This document shows positions 62,641-64,000 of a stretch of DNA of 64,000 nucleotides, in pieces (within the stretch, counting starts at the first letter, position 1; each line of letters begins with the position of its first letter). Below the pieces are notes generated by a model. It did no database searches. It had not been told where the DNA came from and worked only from the letters and a program-made list of their open reading frames with translations. The stretch is taken from contig NZ_LT629967.1 of NCBI RefSeq assembly GCF_900104665.1, positions 379,624 through 443,623 on the forward strand, written 5' to 3'. Origin of the DNA: Traorella massiliensis (lineage in GTDB: Bacteria; Bacillota_I; Bacilli_A; Erysipelotrichales; Erysipelotrichaceae). Both the position numbers and the translations under genes were made by a program.

Positions 62641-62800
62641 TAATAAGCTGACACTGGAACATTTCGCCAATGCCTTACGCTTCAGAGAGGAGCAAAAGAA
62701 GGAGATGTGAAGGTGCCGGTGGAACCACGCCGCTAGAAAGGCAGGTGGGTATGCAGATAGGGAGTCGCTTATTTGCATATGATTTTGGTTACAAAATCAT
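62641..62800 (+). ncRNA. Predicted guide-RNA (omega-RNA) region at the right end of the TnpB element
   Basis: The stretch after the tnpB stop is non-coding, yet is conserved in the deleted copy at 20 kb, with GATGTGAAGGTG, GTGGAACC, GGGTATGC and GATTTTGGTTAC blocks. TnpB guide RNAs are made from the 3' end of the tnpB transcript plus the right end, with the guide read from the flanking DNA beyond 62800. The RNA itself is inferred. Confidence 0.55.
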
Positions 62801-62891
62801 TTTCTTGATTATTTGCACTTATTGATAAAAATGTTATACTTAAATTAGGTTTACAAAATTCATAACATATAATAATCAAGGAGTAAAAATT

Positions 62892-64000
62892 ATGAAGATG
62901 CATGATGAAGTAAAATATCTGAAAAAAGATTTTGTTTATGAACAATATACTCGGATCGTAGAAAATTTTAAAGACTACGAAAAGATATCTAGAGTAAAGA
63001 TGTTAGATGAAATTTATGATGTTTACAGCAATTATCATAATATAATTGATATATGCACTACAAAAGAATTAAAGTATTTAGAAATGCTCTTAAAAGATTC
63101 AAAACAGGTAATGAAGAAAAAATATGACGGGGAAAGAACTCAACTATATAAGAAGTTTTTAATATATTCCAGGAGGGATAACTATTCAATTCCGGAAGAA
63201 ATACTGGAAAATGTGAAAGAAGCTATTGATCATGTCAATTGGAATGAGAAAAAGAAAGTAGATGATCTGAATGAATTATTAGTGGGTTATTGTAAAATAC
63301 AGGGTTCTTCTTTACTTCAGACAGTTGCTTCGCTTGGATCGAGTATTACAGGCATAAAAGAGGAAGTATTATGGAATTTTATGTTATGTAATAAATTGTT
63401 TAATTATTATGTGCTTATTTACAGCAAAGATATTGAAAGTTTAGGCAAAGATATCTTGGTTGCGGTACATCAGGATTTTTATGAAATTGAAGATGAATTG
63501 GATCATCAAAGACAGTTGCAGGGTTTATCAGGTGGTAAGCAAATAGATTTAGGTATTTATAGAAGATTATTTTATAATGATTTTGATATTGAAAATCCTA
63601 AGATAAAGAAGTTTTTAGATGAATTGAATAACTTGCCTTTCTTTTCATTTTCAGCAATTCAGCCAATTCGAGAGTATGCCATGTTAAATCTTGATAGAAG
63701 TACTTTAAAAGAATCATTTCAAAATACACCTGCACTAAAACATATAGACTTAACTGATTTCTTTACACTTATGGATGAAGCCATGGATGAAATGCCTTCT
63801 GGAGCATTGAATGGGTTCACGCCTAATGAGGCTAGAAAAATTACTTCTAAGATTATTGAAATGAGAATAAAAAAAGATCAAAAATATAAAAAACAAAAGA
63901 ATGCCCGTTTATCGGAAAAAGACTCAGATCTATTTTATAAAATTTATTTTGCTTTACTTGAATTTACAAATAACAAATATAAAATAAAGCCATTCTTAAA
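62892..64000 (+). CDS. Unidentified protein, runs off the window
   Basis: From the ATG at 62892 (AAGGAGT upstream) about 369 codons are open to the window end. The product is charged and helical, rich in Lys, Asp, Glu and Tyr (MKMHDEVKYLKKDFVYEQYT, DDLNELLVGYCKIQGSSLLQ, LPFFSFSAIQPIREYAMLNL). It has no signal peptide, P-loop or cysteine pair. I recognise no family. Its promoter is probably the TTGCAC/ATACTT region near 62815-62840. It directly follows the right end of the TnpB element. Confidence 0.75.
   Translation, partial: MKMHDEVKYLKKDFVYEQYTRIVENFKDYEKISRVKMLDEIYDVYSNYHNIIDICTTKELKYLEMLLKDSKQVMKKKYDGERTQLYKKFLIYSRRDNYSIPEEILENVKEAIDHVNWNEKKKVDDLNELLVGYCKIQGSSLLQTVASLGSSITGIKEEVLWNFMLCNKLFNYYVLIYSKDIESLGKDILVAVHQDFYEIEDELDHQRQLQGLSGGKQIDLGIYRRLFYNDFDIENPKIKKFLDELNNLPFFSFSAIQPIREYAMLNLDRSTLKESFQNTPALKHIDLTDFFTLMDEAMDEMPSGALNGFTPNEARKITSKIIEMRIKKDQKYKKQKNARLSEKDSDLFYKIYFALLEFTNNKYKIKPFL

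Larger units (their letters stand above)
60936..62800 (+). mobile_element. TnpB-only element of IS200/IS605 type
   Basis: Left end: ATATATTAGGAAATTTCA (from about 60938), shared with the deleted copy at 20385. Right end: the hairpin GATTTTG-GTTA-CAAAATC (62781-62798), also present in degraded form at 20583-20600. One tnpB gene and no tnpA lie inside. The exact left boundary is ambiguous by a few T/A bases. It inserted directly behind an intrinsic terminator. Confidence 0.8.

Overview
The window looks like a low-GC Bacillota chromosome, most likely an anaerobic gut Erysipelotrichia/Clostridia relative. This is inferred from the AT-rich codon use, Gram-positive genes (rpoE delta, the Noc-ParA-ParB cluster, DarA, a T-box leader, a dockerin-bearing amidase) and the anaerobic NrdD/NrdG reductase. 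No rRNA or tRNA gene and no CRISPR array was seen.

Layout. 1-7 kb: the 5' end of asnB (minus strand, cut by the window edge), gpmI, an IS1634-type insertion sequence flanked by an unusually long 111-bp duplication, an alpha/beta hydrolase, a decayed gap and a GNAT acetyltransferase. 7-20.3 kb: a heterodimeric ABC exporter, a putative papain-like amidase, an ABC-2 exporter operon, a nucleoside kinase, rarA, dtd-folD-DUF951-ychF and the c-di-AMP receptor darA. 20.4-22.4 kb: a deleted TnpB-element derivative, an SDR and a class II ketose-bisphosphate aldolase. 22.4-29 kb: a decayed Tn4451-like mobile element with tnpV, a nucleotidyltransferase-like gene, an IS30-family insertion and a truncated large serine recombinase. 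29.1-32 kb: nrdD-nrdG.

32.5-36.7 kb: a GC-richer acquired island on the minus strand. It has two transcription units with the same promoter/operator design, each ending in a copy of the same membrane protein gene. The genes include a methyltransferase, a GNAT protein, an ATC-hydrolase-family protein and a BAAT-like hydrolase. The island has cut a resident gene. 36.9-41.3 kb: a surface protein, a DUF308 membrane protein, a group IIC-like intron placed behind a terminator with a broken maturase gene, and an HTH regulator.

41.4-51 kb: ispF, HAD, HD and S66 genes, a class A PBP, DUF1934, rpoE, a small membrane protein set between two copies of one promoter, fba and a Na/Pi cotransporter. 51.2-60.9 kb: rsmG-noc-parA-parB (an arrangement usually near oriC), an RDD-PHP fusion, a T-box-controlled metG, a dockerin amidase and a frameshifted cadherin-like surface protein. 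60.9-64 kb: a divergent TnpB element and an unidentified gene that runs off the end.

The best candidates for undescribed biology are the two-unit island with shared operators (32.5-36.7 kb), the zinc-ribbon-less TnpB with its deleted RNA-like derivative, and the nucleotidyltransferase-like cargo gene of the decayed element. The mobile elements also show informative target choices: two TnpB copies and one intron lie directly behind terminators, and two insertion sequences have long target duplications.
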